Assembly: GCA_963649295.1 (NCBI GenBank)
Contig: CAVJHK010000005.1
Location: 1-64,000 of the forward strand
Direction: 5' to 3'
Origin: RGIG3528 sp963649295
GTDB lineage: Bacteria > Bacillota > Clostridia > Lachnospirales > Lachnospiraceae
DNA length: 64,000 nucleotides
Under the pieces are notes generated by a model. The model saw nothing but the letters and a program-made list of their open reading frames with translations, was not told the DNA's origin and made no database searches. Below are positions 25,845-33,916 of this stretch, piece by piece. Numbering within the stretch: position 1 is the stretch's first letter; every line of letters starts with the position of its first letter. The translations under genes were made by a program, and so were the position numbers.

Positions 25845-26601
25845 AAAATTTGAAAAACTGAATTTTGACATGAACGGAAAAAAGCATGTTTCGGATATCG
25901 ACTCCGACATGATGATGGATATCGACGTTTACAAAATGAAAAAGGGCGACAGTTTTAAGTTTTCGGATAAGGACAACGAAACCGCCATACTTTTGACGGA
26001 AGGAAATATCACATACAGCTTTGAAGGAAAGTGTGAAACGGCACACCGCAAAGACGTTTTTTCGGAAAGTCCATATTGCCTTCATATGTGTAAAGGAAAA
26101 GAAGCTGTGGTCACGGCGGATTCGGATGCGGAAATCATAGTTCAAAAAACAAAAAATGACAAAATTTTTGACACAAAATTTTATACTCCCGCCGAAAACA
26201 AGATTGAGCTTATGGGCGACAAACAATGGGAAGGTACCGCAAAGCGTGAGGTGCTTACCGTATTTGACTATTTCAACGCACCTTATTCAAACATGGTTAT
26301 AGGCGAGGTTATTACAAAAGCGGGCAGATGGTCGAGCTATGTGCCGCATTCACATCGTCAGCCCGAAGTTTATTATTTCAAATTCGAAAAGCCTCAGGGC
26401 TTCGGCGCGGCTTTTGTGGGAGACGAGGTATTTAAGTCGGCGGACGGAAGCTGCGTGAGAATCCCGGGAGGGCTTACGCATCCCATGACTGCGGCTCCCG
26501 GCTACAATATGTATTATTGCTGGATGATAAGGCACTTAGAAAACGATCCCTGGACAACGCGTGACAATGATCCCGCTCACGTATGGCTTTTGAACGAATA
26601 A
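25837..26601 (+). CDS. iolB: 5-deoxy-glucuronate isomerase
   Basis: Converts 5-deoxyglucuronate to 2-deoxy-5-keto-gluconate. The double-cupin protein has metal ligands in YVPHSHRQPEVYYF and a late GGLTHPMTAAPGY. ATG 25837 (MNKKFEKL) is chosen over an upstream start at 25705, because the extra residues would lie wholly inside iolC and the true IolB fold begins here. This gives 254 residues, close to family size. It overlaps iolC by 8 bases, implying coupled translation. Confidence 0.88.
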   Translation: MNKKFEKLNFDMNGKKHVSDIDSDMMMDIDVYKMKKGDSFKFSDKDNETAILLTEGNITYSFEGKCETAHRKDVFSESPYCLHMCKGKEAVVTADSDAEIIVQKTKNDKIFDTKFYTPAENKIELMGDKQWEGTAKREVLTVFDYFNAPYSNMVIGEVITKAGRWSSYVPHSHRQPEVYYFKFEKPQGFGAAFVGDEVFKSADGSCVRIPGGLTHPMTAAPGYNMYYCWMIRHLENDPWTTRDNDPAHVWLLNE

Positions 26602-26647
26602 GGTCTTTTGGAGCGTTCATTTATCAAAAATATGATCGGAGAAAAAT

Positions 26648-28576
26648 ATGAAAACAGTAAATTTGACGGTCGGACAGGCACTCGTCCGCTTTTTGGACAA
26701 TCAATATGTTTCTTTTGACAATGTTGAAAGCAAATTTGTTGACGGAATTTTTACGATATTCGGTCACGGCTTTGTTGTGGGACTTGGGGCCGCTCTTGCT
26801 GAAAATCCGGGGGACTTAAAGGTTTACCAGGGGCGAAATGAGCAGGGCATGGCGCATGCTGCCGCAGGATTTGCAAAGGCAAACAACCGCCGTAAGATTA
26901 TCGCATGCGCATCCTCAATAGGACCGGGCGCCGCAAATATGGTAACGGCAGTATGCGACGCAACGGCAAACAATATTCCGCTTCTTGTTTTTACGGGAGA
27001 TACTTTTGCCACAAGGCAGCCGGATCCCGTATTGCAGCAAATTGAACAACCCTGGAATTTGGGAATTACCACAAGTGACGCGTTTCGGCCGGTTTCAAGA
27101 TATTTTGACAGGATTTCGCGTCCCGAGCAGCTTATGAGCGCAATGCTGAATGCTATGAGAGTGCTTACCGATCCCGAAATGACGGGCGGTGTATGCATAT
27201 CGCTTCCACAAGACGTGCAGGGCGAGCGTTATGACTGGTCTGCAGAATTTTTGGAAAAAAGGGTCTTTAAAATCACAAGACGAATCCCTGCGGACGAAGA
27301 AATAAATGACGCCGTAAATATCATAAAGAACAAAAGGAAGCCGCTTGTTATTTGCGGCGGCGGCGTGAGGTATTCGGAAGCGGGCAGTACACTTATTGAT
27401 TTTTGCGAAAAGTTCAATATTCCCTATGCCGAAACACAAAGCGGAAAAAGCGCGACGGACACGAATCATTATTTAAACGTGGGCGGTATCGGATGCACGG
27501 GAAATCTTTCCGCAAATACTCTTGCACGTGCGGCTGATGTCATAATCGGAGTCGGCACAAAGCTTTCCGATTTTACCACAGGGTCAAAGGAACTTTTTTC
27601 AAATCCGGATGTTGACTTTGTATTTTTGAATGTTTCGAGATATCATGCACTCAAGCTTAACGGAACTCCCGTTGTATGTGATGCTGCGGCAGGACTCGCA
27701 AAAATTACGGAAGCGCTCGTTAAAATCAATTATAGGTCCCAATATACAACAGAAATCAAAGACGCACGCGCATCCTGGGACAAGGAAATGGAATACCTTA
27801 CCCATACGGAATATAATGAGTCTTATAAGCCCCTTATTTCTGCAATGGAGCCCAATGTCCTTAGGGAATTTAATAAGGCAACGGGCGGCATGATTACCCA
27901 AACCGCCGCAATAGGTCTTATTCGTAAAAAAATCGAAAAGGATGCCATTGTTTGTGCGGCTTCCGGAAGCCTGCCCGGCGACTTGCAAAGGATGTGGACG
28001 ACAACCGAAAAGGATTCCTACAATATGGAGTACGGCTATTCGTGCATGGGCTGGGAAATTGCTGCGGCATTCGGCGCAAAGCTTGCTTGTCCCAACAAGC
28101 CCGTTTATGCATTCGTGGGCGACGGCGCATTCATGATGCTGCATTCCGAGCTTGCGACATCGTTACAGGAAAACAAAAAGATAATCGTTCTTCTTTTTGA
28201 CAACTGCGGCTTCGGATGCATCAACAATCTTCAGATGGGTAACGGCATTCCGTCTGTTGCAACCATGTTCCGCTATCGCGATTCGGACGAAAATTTAAAA
28301 GGAAATCTTATTCATACGGATTTTGCGATGATTGCAAGAGGCTACGGATGCAAAGGTTATACGGCGACAACGATTGAAGAACTCGAAAACGCCCTTGAAA
28401 GCGCAAAAGAAGACACGGTTTCCGTACTCATCGATATCAAGGCAATGCCAAAAACTATGACCGACGGATATCTTTCGTGGTGGCACGTGGGACTCGGAGA
28501 TTCTGATACAAACGAAAAAATCCATGAGTCGTACCTGAATAAGGAAGCGCACCTTAAGAATGCAAGAAAATTCTGA
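26648..28576 (+). CDS. iolD: 3D-(3,5/4)-trihydroxycyclohexane-1,2-dione hydrolase
   Basis: ThDP-dependent enzyme that opens the inositol ring to 5-deoxyglucuronate. The N-terminal PYR domain includes the catalytic-type Glu segment (VYQGRNEQGMAHAAAGFAKA). The central domain has VICGGGVRYSEAG. The C-terminal ThDP/Mg motif starts FVGDGAFMMLHSEL near residue 490 and ends with the NCGFGCINNLQ region. 642 residues match the family. It sits between iolB and iolE in the catabolic operon. Confidence 0.92.
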   Translation: MKTVNLTVGQALVRFLDNQYVSFDNVESKFVDGIFTIFGHGFVVGLGAALAENPGDLKVYQGRNEQGMAHAAAGFAKANNRRKIIACASSIGPGAANMVTAVCDATANNIPLLVFTGDTFATRQPDPVLQQIEQPWNLGITTSDAFRPVSRYFDRISRPEQLMSAMLNAMRVLTDPEMTGGVCISLPQDVQGERYDWSAEFLEKRVFKITRRIPADEEINDAVNIIKNKRKPLVICGGGVRYSEAGSTLIDFCEKFNIPYAETQSGKSATDTNHYLNVGGIGCTGNLSANTLARAADVIIGVGTKLSDFTTGSKELFSNPDVDFVFLNVSRYHALKLNGTPVVCDAAAGLAKITEALVKINYRSQYTTEIKDARASWDKEMEYLTHTEYNESYKPLISAMEPNVLREFNKATGGMITQTAAIGLIRKKIEKDAIVCAASGSLPGDLQRMWTTTEKDSYNMEYGYSCMGWEIAAAFGAKLACPNKPVYAFVGDGAFMMLHSELATSLQENKKIIVLLFDNCGFGCINNLQMGNGIPSVATMFRYRDSDENLKGNLIHTDFAMIARGYGCKGYTATTIEELENALESAKEDTVSVLIDIKAMPKTMTDGYLSWWHVGLGDSDTNEKIHESYLNKEAHLKNARKF

Positions 28577-28672
28577 TTGCGTATGAAATTTTTTTCTGAA
28601 TCCTTACAAAGATTTTACACAAAAATTATAGGCTTATTAACCAAATATGATAAAATTTAAGGAGAAATTGGT

Positions 28673-29569
28673 ATGTTTGACAAAAACAAAGTAAAACTCG
28701 GAATAGCACCCATCGGCTGGACAAATGACGATATGCCCGCACTCGGCGGAGAAAACACCTTTGAGCAGTGTATCAGTGAAATGGCTCTTGCCGGATTTAC
28801 GGGATGTGAAGTCGGAAACAAATATCCGAAGGATACGGCTGTTTTAAAGGAGGCACTTGATCTTCGCGGAATGAGAATCGCCAGCAAATGGTTTTCGTCG
28901 TTCCTTGCAACAAAGCCCTATGAAGAGACCGAAAAGGAATTTATAAAGGAGCTTCAATATCTTTCGGCAATGGGTGCGGACAGAATCAACGTTTCGGAAC
29001 AGAGCTATTCAGTTCAGGGAAACGAAAAGCTTTCGATATTCGACAATAAGGTTCACTTTACCGACGAAGAGTGGAAAAAGATGTGCGACGGCTTAAACCG
29101 CCTCGGAAAGATTGCATGTGACAGAGGCTTTAAGCTTTGCTTCCACCATCACATGGGAACGGGCGTTCAGACGATTGAAGAAACATCTAAAATGCTTGAC
29201 GATACGGATCCCGCGCTTGTGTTTCTTTGCTATGACACGGGACACTTCACCTTTTCGGGCGAAGATCCCACATATATATTAAAAAAATATCCTACACGTA
29301 TAGGACATGTTCATTTGAAGGATGTGCGCCCGGATGTATTAAAAAAAGCAATCGACGGCAACTGGTCATTTTTGAAGGCGGTAAGAGAAGGCACATTTAC
29401 CGTTCCGGGAGACGGATGCGTTGACTTTGATGCTGTGTTTAAGGAACTCGAAAAAATGAATTATACGGGTTGGTTCTTAGTTGAAGCGGAACAGGACCCG
29501 GCAAAAGCAAATCCCCTTAAGTATGCGATTATGGCACGCAAATTTATTGCGGAGAAAACAGGTCTGTAA
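28673..29569 (+). CDS. iolE: myo-Inosose-2 dehydratase
   Basis: Dehydrates scyllo-inosose to trihydroxycyclohexanedione, the second inositol step. It has a TIM-barrel xylose-isomerase-like fold; visible family segments are GIAPIGWTNDDMP at the start, LCFHHHMGTGVQT, YDTGHFTFSGED, HVHLKDV and VPGDGCVDF. Its 298 residues are normal. An aaggag site lies 6 bases before the ATG. With iolG, D, B, C and J it completes the route from inositol to DHAP and malonate semialdehyde; no iolA or inositol transporter is in the window. Confidence 0.92.
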   Translation: MFDKNKVKLGIAPIGWTNDDMPALGGENTFEQCISEMALAGFTGCEVGNKYPKDTAVLKEALDLRGMRIASKWFSSFLATKPYEETEKEFIKELQYLSAMGADRINVSEQSYSVQGNEKLSIFDNKVHFTDEEWKKMCDGLNRLGKIACDRGFKLCFHHHMGTGVQTIEETSKMLDDTDPALVFLCYDTGHFTFSGEDPTYILKKYPTRIGHVHLKDVRPDVLKKAIDGNWSFLKAVREGTFTVPGDGCVDFDAVFKELEKMNYTGWFLVEAEQDPAKANPLKYAIMARKFIAEKTGL

Positions 29570-29610
29570 GATACGTGCAATAAAAGGCTTATGGGGTGCG
29601 GGAGGTGTAA

Positions 29611-31677
29611 ATGAAATTTATTTCAGGTTTTTTAAAAAAGGCAACGGGGACGATTAAGGGAAAGCTTGTTTTGAGCTTCCTTGTGCCGATTGTGCTTGTG
29701 TTTGTGCTCGGAATCTCTTCTTATGAAAAGTCAAAAGAGGCACTTGTCGACAGCTTTCTTTCGACAGCCGTTTCGACGGTTGAGTCGGCAGGCAACTATC
29801 TTGATCTTGTAAATTCGATGGTTGAGTCAAAGGTTGAACAGGTGCTTTCGGTTTCGAGCGTCAATTCTTATTTCGGTGGTGCCTATGAATCGGGCTCCGA
29901 TGAGGAAAGCGTCGCAAAGGCGGAAATCAGAAAGATGATGAAGGAAGTGGAACAGGCGGACGACATTGTGGTTGACATGACAGCACTTTCTTATCTTAAC
30001 GGAAAAAGCTTTTCGTCAAACGGGGCGATGCTTATTATAGGAAATACGGGCGCCGCACTTTTTGATGAGTCGGATGACGGAAAATTCTTTGCCGAACAGG
30101 GTACGGACAGCGCATGGATGAGCAACCATACATATATAGATTCGTTCGGATTTACGGATGAGCCTTACAGCATGGTTTATGTGCGCGCGTTTTACAGTTC
30201 TTTGGGTGAAAAGCTTGGGTTTATTTCGGCGGATGTAAGCACGGAAGTCGTAAAACGGGCTCTCGCAAAAATCAATTTTGGTGATACGGCTTATGTTTCG
30301 GTTGTTTCACCGGACGGAAAAGAAACTACGGCAAACGGAATTGCAGGCAGCGTGTTTTACGGTACGGAATTTTATGATTATGCGTTAAACAGTGCGGATT
30401 CCACCGGATATAAATATGAAACGATAGACGGCACAAAATATTTGAGCCTTTACAGCCGTGTGGGAGAAAGCAATATCATTGTCTGCGGGCGCATTGCGGA
30501 ATCGGAAATTGTTGCAAAGGCCTCTTCAATCAAGGCGCTTACCGCCGTGATTGCACTTGTAAGCATTCTTGCCTGTGCATTTACGGGAATTGTTGTTTCG
30601 GTGGGACTCACACGCGCAATCAACCAGACGGTCGTATGTCTTGACAAAGCATCACAGGGGGATTTAAATGCACGCCTTCACATGGACAGAAACGATGAGT
30701 TCGGAAAGCTTTCAAAGTCGACCGACCTTATGCTTCACAATACCAAAAAGCTTATTGTTCAGGCGGCAAATACGTCGCTTGTATTAAACGAATCGTCGGG
30801 TCATGTGGTTGATTCCGTAAAAGAACTTTCGGGATCGGCTATTCGCATGAACACTTCAATCGAAGAAATAAAGCGGGGAATTACGATGCAGGCATCGGAC
30901 GCTTCCGACTGTCTTGCAGAAACGGAAGTCCTAAACGAAAAAATAAGCGTTGTTCGCAGCGATGTTACAGATATTGAGAATATGGCGGCGGGTGCAAACA
31001 GCTCCGTAAAAGACGGAATGAAGATTGTCGACGAGCTCCGCGAAAAAGCGGATATTACGGCAGCGGTTACAAAGTCCGTAATCGAAAATATCGAAGAACT
31101 TTCCGAGCATACAAAGAAGATAAATAAGATTGTTGATACTATAAACGACATTGCATCGCAAACCAATCTGCTCTCACTTAATGCTTCAATCGAAGCCGCA
31201 AGGAGCGGAGAAGCGGGAAGAGGCTTTGCCGTTGTAGCCGACGAAATAAGAAGTCTTGCGGATCAGTCAAAGGAAGCCGCAAACGAAATCAAAAATATAA
31301 TCGAATCGGTTGTAAAGCGCACACGGGATACGGTTGTTACGGCAAAGCATGCGGATGAAACGGTTGCGGAGCAAAGTATGGTTGTTGACAACACGCTTAA
31401 GAAATTTACCGATATCAAAGAAAATGTTTCAAATATTGCAAATAATCTTACAAGCATAGGAAGCCAAATGGCCGAGATCGAAAAATCAAAGGATCATACG
31501 ATCGAATCGATCCAGAGTATATCTTCGGTTCTTCACGAAACCGAAGCAATGGCGGAAGAGTTGGAAAAAACATCACAGATCACAAAGGAAGAGGCATCGG
31601 CACTCAATAATGTCGTAAGCCGAATAAAGGACGAATCCGACAAGCTTAAGACTGAAATGGATGCTTTTAAGATTTAA
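29611..31677 (+). CDS. Methyl-accepting chemotaxis protein with periplasmic Cache-type sensor
   Basis: 688 residues. TM1 is at about 19-41, a ~260-residue extracellular sensor of double-Cache character follows, and TM2 lies at about 309-332. A HAMP domain comes next, then a long cytoplasmic signalling coiled coil with hairpin tip DIASQTNLLSLNASIEAARS (near 512) that binds CheA/CheW. It lies 41 bases after iolE, same strand, with ggaggtg before the ATG and no terminator seen between. Co-transcription with inositol catabolism suggests a receptor for inositol or a related plant ligand; that link is inference. Confidence 0.88.
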   Translation: MKFISGFLKKATGTIKGKLVLSFLVPIVLVFVLGISSYEKSKEALVDSFLSTAVSTVESAGNYLDLVNSMVESKVEQVLSVSSVNSYFGGAYESGSDEESVAKAEIRKMMKEVEQADDIVVDMTALSYLNGKSFSSNGAMLIIGNTGAALFDESDDGKFFAEQGTDSAWMSNHTYIDSFGFTDEPYSMVYVRAFYSSLGEKLGFISADVSTEVVKRALAKINFGDTAYVSVVSPDGKETTANGIAGSVFYGTEFYDYALNSADSTGYKYETIDGTKYLSLYSRVGESNIIVCGRIAESEIVAKASSIKALTAVIALVSILACAFTGIVVSVGLTRAINQTVVCLDKASQGDLNARLHMDRNDEFGKLSKSTDLMLHNTKKLIVQAANTSLVLNESSGHVVDSVKELSGSAIRMNTSIEEIKRGITMQASDASDCLAETEVLNEKISVVRSDVTDIENMAAGANSSVKDGMKIVDELREKADITAAVTKSVIENIEELSEHTKKINKIVDTINDIASQTNLLSLNASIEAARSGEAGRGFAVVADEIRSLADQSKEAANEIKNIIESVVKRTRDTVVTAKHADETVAEQSMVVDNTLKKFTDIKENVSNIANNLTSIGSQMAEIEKSKDHTIESIQSISSVLHETEAMAEELEKTSQITKEEASALNNVVSRIKDESDKLKTEMDAFKI

Positions 31678-31716
31678 AAATGAGGCTTTTAGCCTTAAGC
31701 CCGGGCGGATTCTGGA

Positions 31717-32592
31717 TTATGACTTCCTAAATTCGCTCGGACTTTTTTTAACAAGCTTGTTGAAGGTGCGGTTGAACTGGGAAAAAGAATTGAAACCGCA
31801 CTTAATCGCAATATCGGTGATTTTCAAATCACCCGAGAGCAGCATTTGCTGCGCGTTTGAAATTCTTGTCATTTGGATATAGTTAATCAAACTGAATCCC
31901 GTGACCGTCTTAAACGAATGCGAAAGATAGGTGGGCGACATATAGCACATTTTTGCAAGGCTTTCGAGAGAAAGCTCTTCCGCAAAGTGGGCGTGGATAT
32001 AAGAGGTCACGCGGTATATTTTTTCTTCGAGAGTGTTTTCGGCTTTTTGGCGGTACAGGTTTTCGGTTCCTGAGGTTTTTAAAGCATACAAAAACTCGAT
32101 AAATTCGGTAAATACAAGGACACTAAAGTCGCACGGTCTTGTTTTTATAAGCTTTTGGATTTTGTTAAGATGAGAGAACGCTTCTGTTTGACATGATTCT
32201 GTGAGCCTCAGCACCGGCGGCTCGCAGTTAAATACGGACAAAATATCCGAAATATCGTTTTTTAATATAAAAGTGCCGTTTGCCGGAAGCGCAAACTGGA
32301 TTATGAGACGTCTCACGGGTGCACCCTCCGGATAAATGGATTTGTGAAGCTTAAGCGGAGGCAGGAGTGTCACGTCATATTGCTTCATTTCGTAGAGATT
32401 TCCGTCAACAAGGTGTGCGGCTTCCTTGTCAAGCAAAATGTGAATTTCGTAAAAACGATGGAAATGCTGAAATTCCATGTTGATGTCATAGCTTCTTGTG
32501 TCATAGTCGAAGGAACAGAAAAAGGGATCCGAATCCTTTCCGATTGAATAAATCAAACCCTGTTCATAATTAATCAAATCGTTATATGCCAT
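31717..32592 (-). CDS. AraC-family transcriptional regulator
   Basis: About 291 residues. An N-terminal cupin-like ligand domain (FHRFYEIHILLDKEAAHLVDG) precedes a linker and two C-terminal helix-turn-helix motifs (LSLESLAKMCYMSPTYLSHS and ITDIAIKCGFNSFSQFNRTF). ATG 32592 is chosen because GAGGC lies 7 bases upstream; an in-frame ATG 33 bases earlier is less well placed. It is divergent from the GH105 and ABC importer genes, whose promoter has a good -10 but no clear -35. It is therefore probably their activator, responding to a pectin fragment. Confidence 0.85.
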   Translation of the reverse strand: MAYNDLINYEQGLIYSIGKDSDPFFCSFDYDTRSYDINMEFQHFHRFYEIHILLDKEAAHLVDGNLYEMKQYDVTLLPPLKLHKSIYPEGAPVRRLIIQFALPANGTFILKNDISDILSVFNCEPPVLRLTESCQTEAFSHLNKIQKLIKTRPCDFSVLVFTEFIEFLYALKTSGTENLYRQKAENTLEEKIYRVTSYIHAHFAEELSLESLAKMCYMSPTYLSHSFKTVTGFSLINYIQMTRISNAQQMLLSGDLKITDIAIKCGFNSFSQFNRTFNKLVKKSPSEFRKS

Positions 32593-32619
32593 ATATGCCT
32601 CGCGTGTTTTGTGCAAAAT

Positions 32620-32780
32620 TACCAAAAATAAAATGTAAAAAACCTGTCAAGCTATAAAATAATACTACCAAAAAGCAAAAAATGCAATATTTTTGACGTT
32701 AAAACGCAAATAATGCGTAGAAACAATTACTATATTTTGCTATTATAATCTCATCAAAAGTTATATGATTTTACCAAAAA
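32620..32780 (+). promoter_or_regulatory. Divergent AraC/GH105 control region with three taccaaaaa sites
   Basis: The nine-mer taccaaaaa occurs exactly at 32620-32628, 32666-32674 and 32772-32780 in the same orientation. A TATAAT (32744-32749) lies between the second and third, without a recognisable -35. This is the layout of an activator-dependent promoter. That these are AraC-regulator half-sites is a guess from position and repetition. Confidence 0.45.
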
Positions 32781-32817
32781 TTTACTAAGTTTTTTAACAG
32801 ATTTTGGTGGGAGGGTT

Positions 32818-33903
32818 ATGAATGATATCGATGAAAAACTGAATCTCCTGCTTAAAAGCTTTCAAAAGGTGCTTTATGCCGAAGACGACCGGTTTATGGA
32901 AGGAATGGCAACAAAGAATCTTGCGGGAGATGACATAAGCAGATATAAATTTTGGGAATGGACCCAAGGCGTCGGGCTTTATGGACTTTGGAAACTGTTT
33001 GAAAAGACGGGCGATAAGGATACTCTTGACATATTGCTTAAGTATTACGAAAGAGAAACGTCTCTCGGACTTCCCGCAAAAAACGTCAATACAACGGCTC
33101 CGATGCTTGCGCTTGTATATGTATACGAATATACCAAAAACGAAAAATACAAGGAATTGTGTCTCGAATGGGCGGACTGGCTCATGACTTCTCTTCCCAA
33201 AACTCGTGAAGGTGGATTTCAGCATCTCACAAGCGACACCTTAAACGACAATGAGCTTTGGGACGATACACTCTTTATGGCTGTTTTGTTCCTTGCAAAA
33301 TGCGGGATAGTATTTGAGAGAAAAGAATGGGTGGATGAAGCAAAATATCAATTCCTTCTCCATATAAAATATCTTCAGGACAGAAAAACGGGATTATGGT
33401 TTCACGGCTGGACCTTCAACGGAAATCACAATTTTGCGGAAGCTCTCTGGGGACGCGGAAATTCATGGGCATGTGCGGCAATTCCGGAATTTATCGAGCT
33501 TGTGAATCCGGAAAAACCGATTCGACGTTTCCTCACTGAGGCTTATAAGCGTCAGGCAGAGGCTCTGAAAAAATATCAGGACGAGACAGGGATGTGGCAT
33601 ACGCTTGTGGACGATCCGACATCCTATGTCGAAACAAGCGCAACATGCGGCTTCGGATACGGTATTTTGAAGGGCGTAAACATAGGACTTATCGGAAGTG
33701 AATATGCGTGTGTTGCAGAAAAAGCACTTCCCGCGGTATTGTCACATATCGACGATACCGGTGTTGTGACTCAGGTTTCTTACGGCACCGCCATGGGACG
33801 CGAGTCAAAACAGTTTTACAAGGAAATAGAAATAAGACCCATGCCTTACGGACAGGCAATGGCAATCTTATTCTTATTAGAGCACAAAGCTCAAAAAATC
33901 TAA
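32818..33903 (+). CDS. Unsaturated rhamnogalacturonyl hydrolase-like GH105
   Basis: 361 residues forming an alpha6/alpha6 barrel. Family GH105 segments visible are KFWEWTQGVGLYGLWKL, LWDDTLFMAVLFLAKCG (catalytic Asp in DDTLFM), GLWFHGWTFNGNHNFAEALW and GRGNSWACAA. GH105 enzymes hydrolyse unsaturated uronic acid from oligosaccharides made by pectate or rhamnogalacturonan lyases. No signal peptide is present, so it acts inside the cell on imported fragments. It heads the operon with the ABC importer, 13 bases upstream of the binding protein. Confidence 0.9.
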   Translation: MNDIDEKLNLLLKSFQKVLYAEDDRFMEGMATKNLAGDDISRYKFWEWTQGVGLYGLWKLFEKTGDKDTLDILLKYYERETSLGLPAKNVNTTAPMLALVYVYEYTKNEKYKELCLEWADWLMTSLPKTREGGFQHLTSDTLNDNELWDDTLFMAVLFLAKCGIVFERKEWVDEAKYQFLLHIKYLQDRKTGLWFHGWTFNGNHNFAEALWGRGNSWACAAIPEFIELVNPEKPIRRFLTEAYKRQAEALKKYQDETGMWHTLVDDPTSYVETSATCGFGYGILKGVNIGLIGSEYACVAEKALPAVLSHIDDTGVVTQVSYGTAMGRESKQFYKEIEIRPMPYGQAMAILFLLEHKAQKI

Positions 33904-33916
33904 GGAGGTTTTACTT

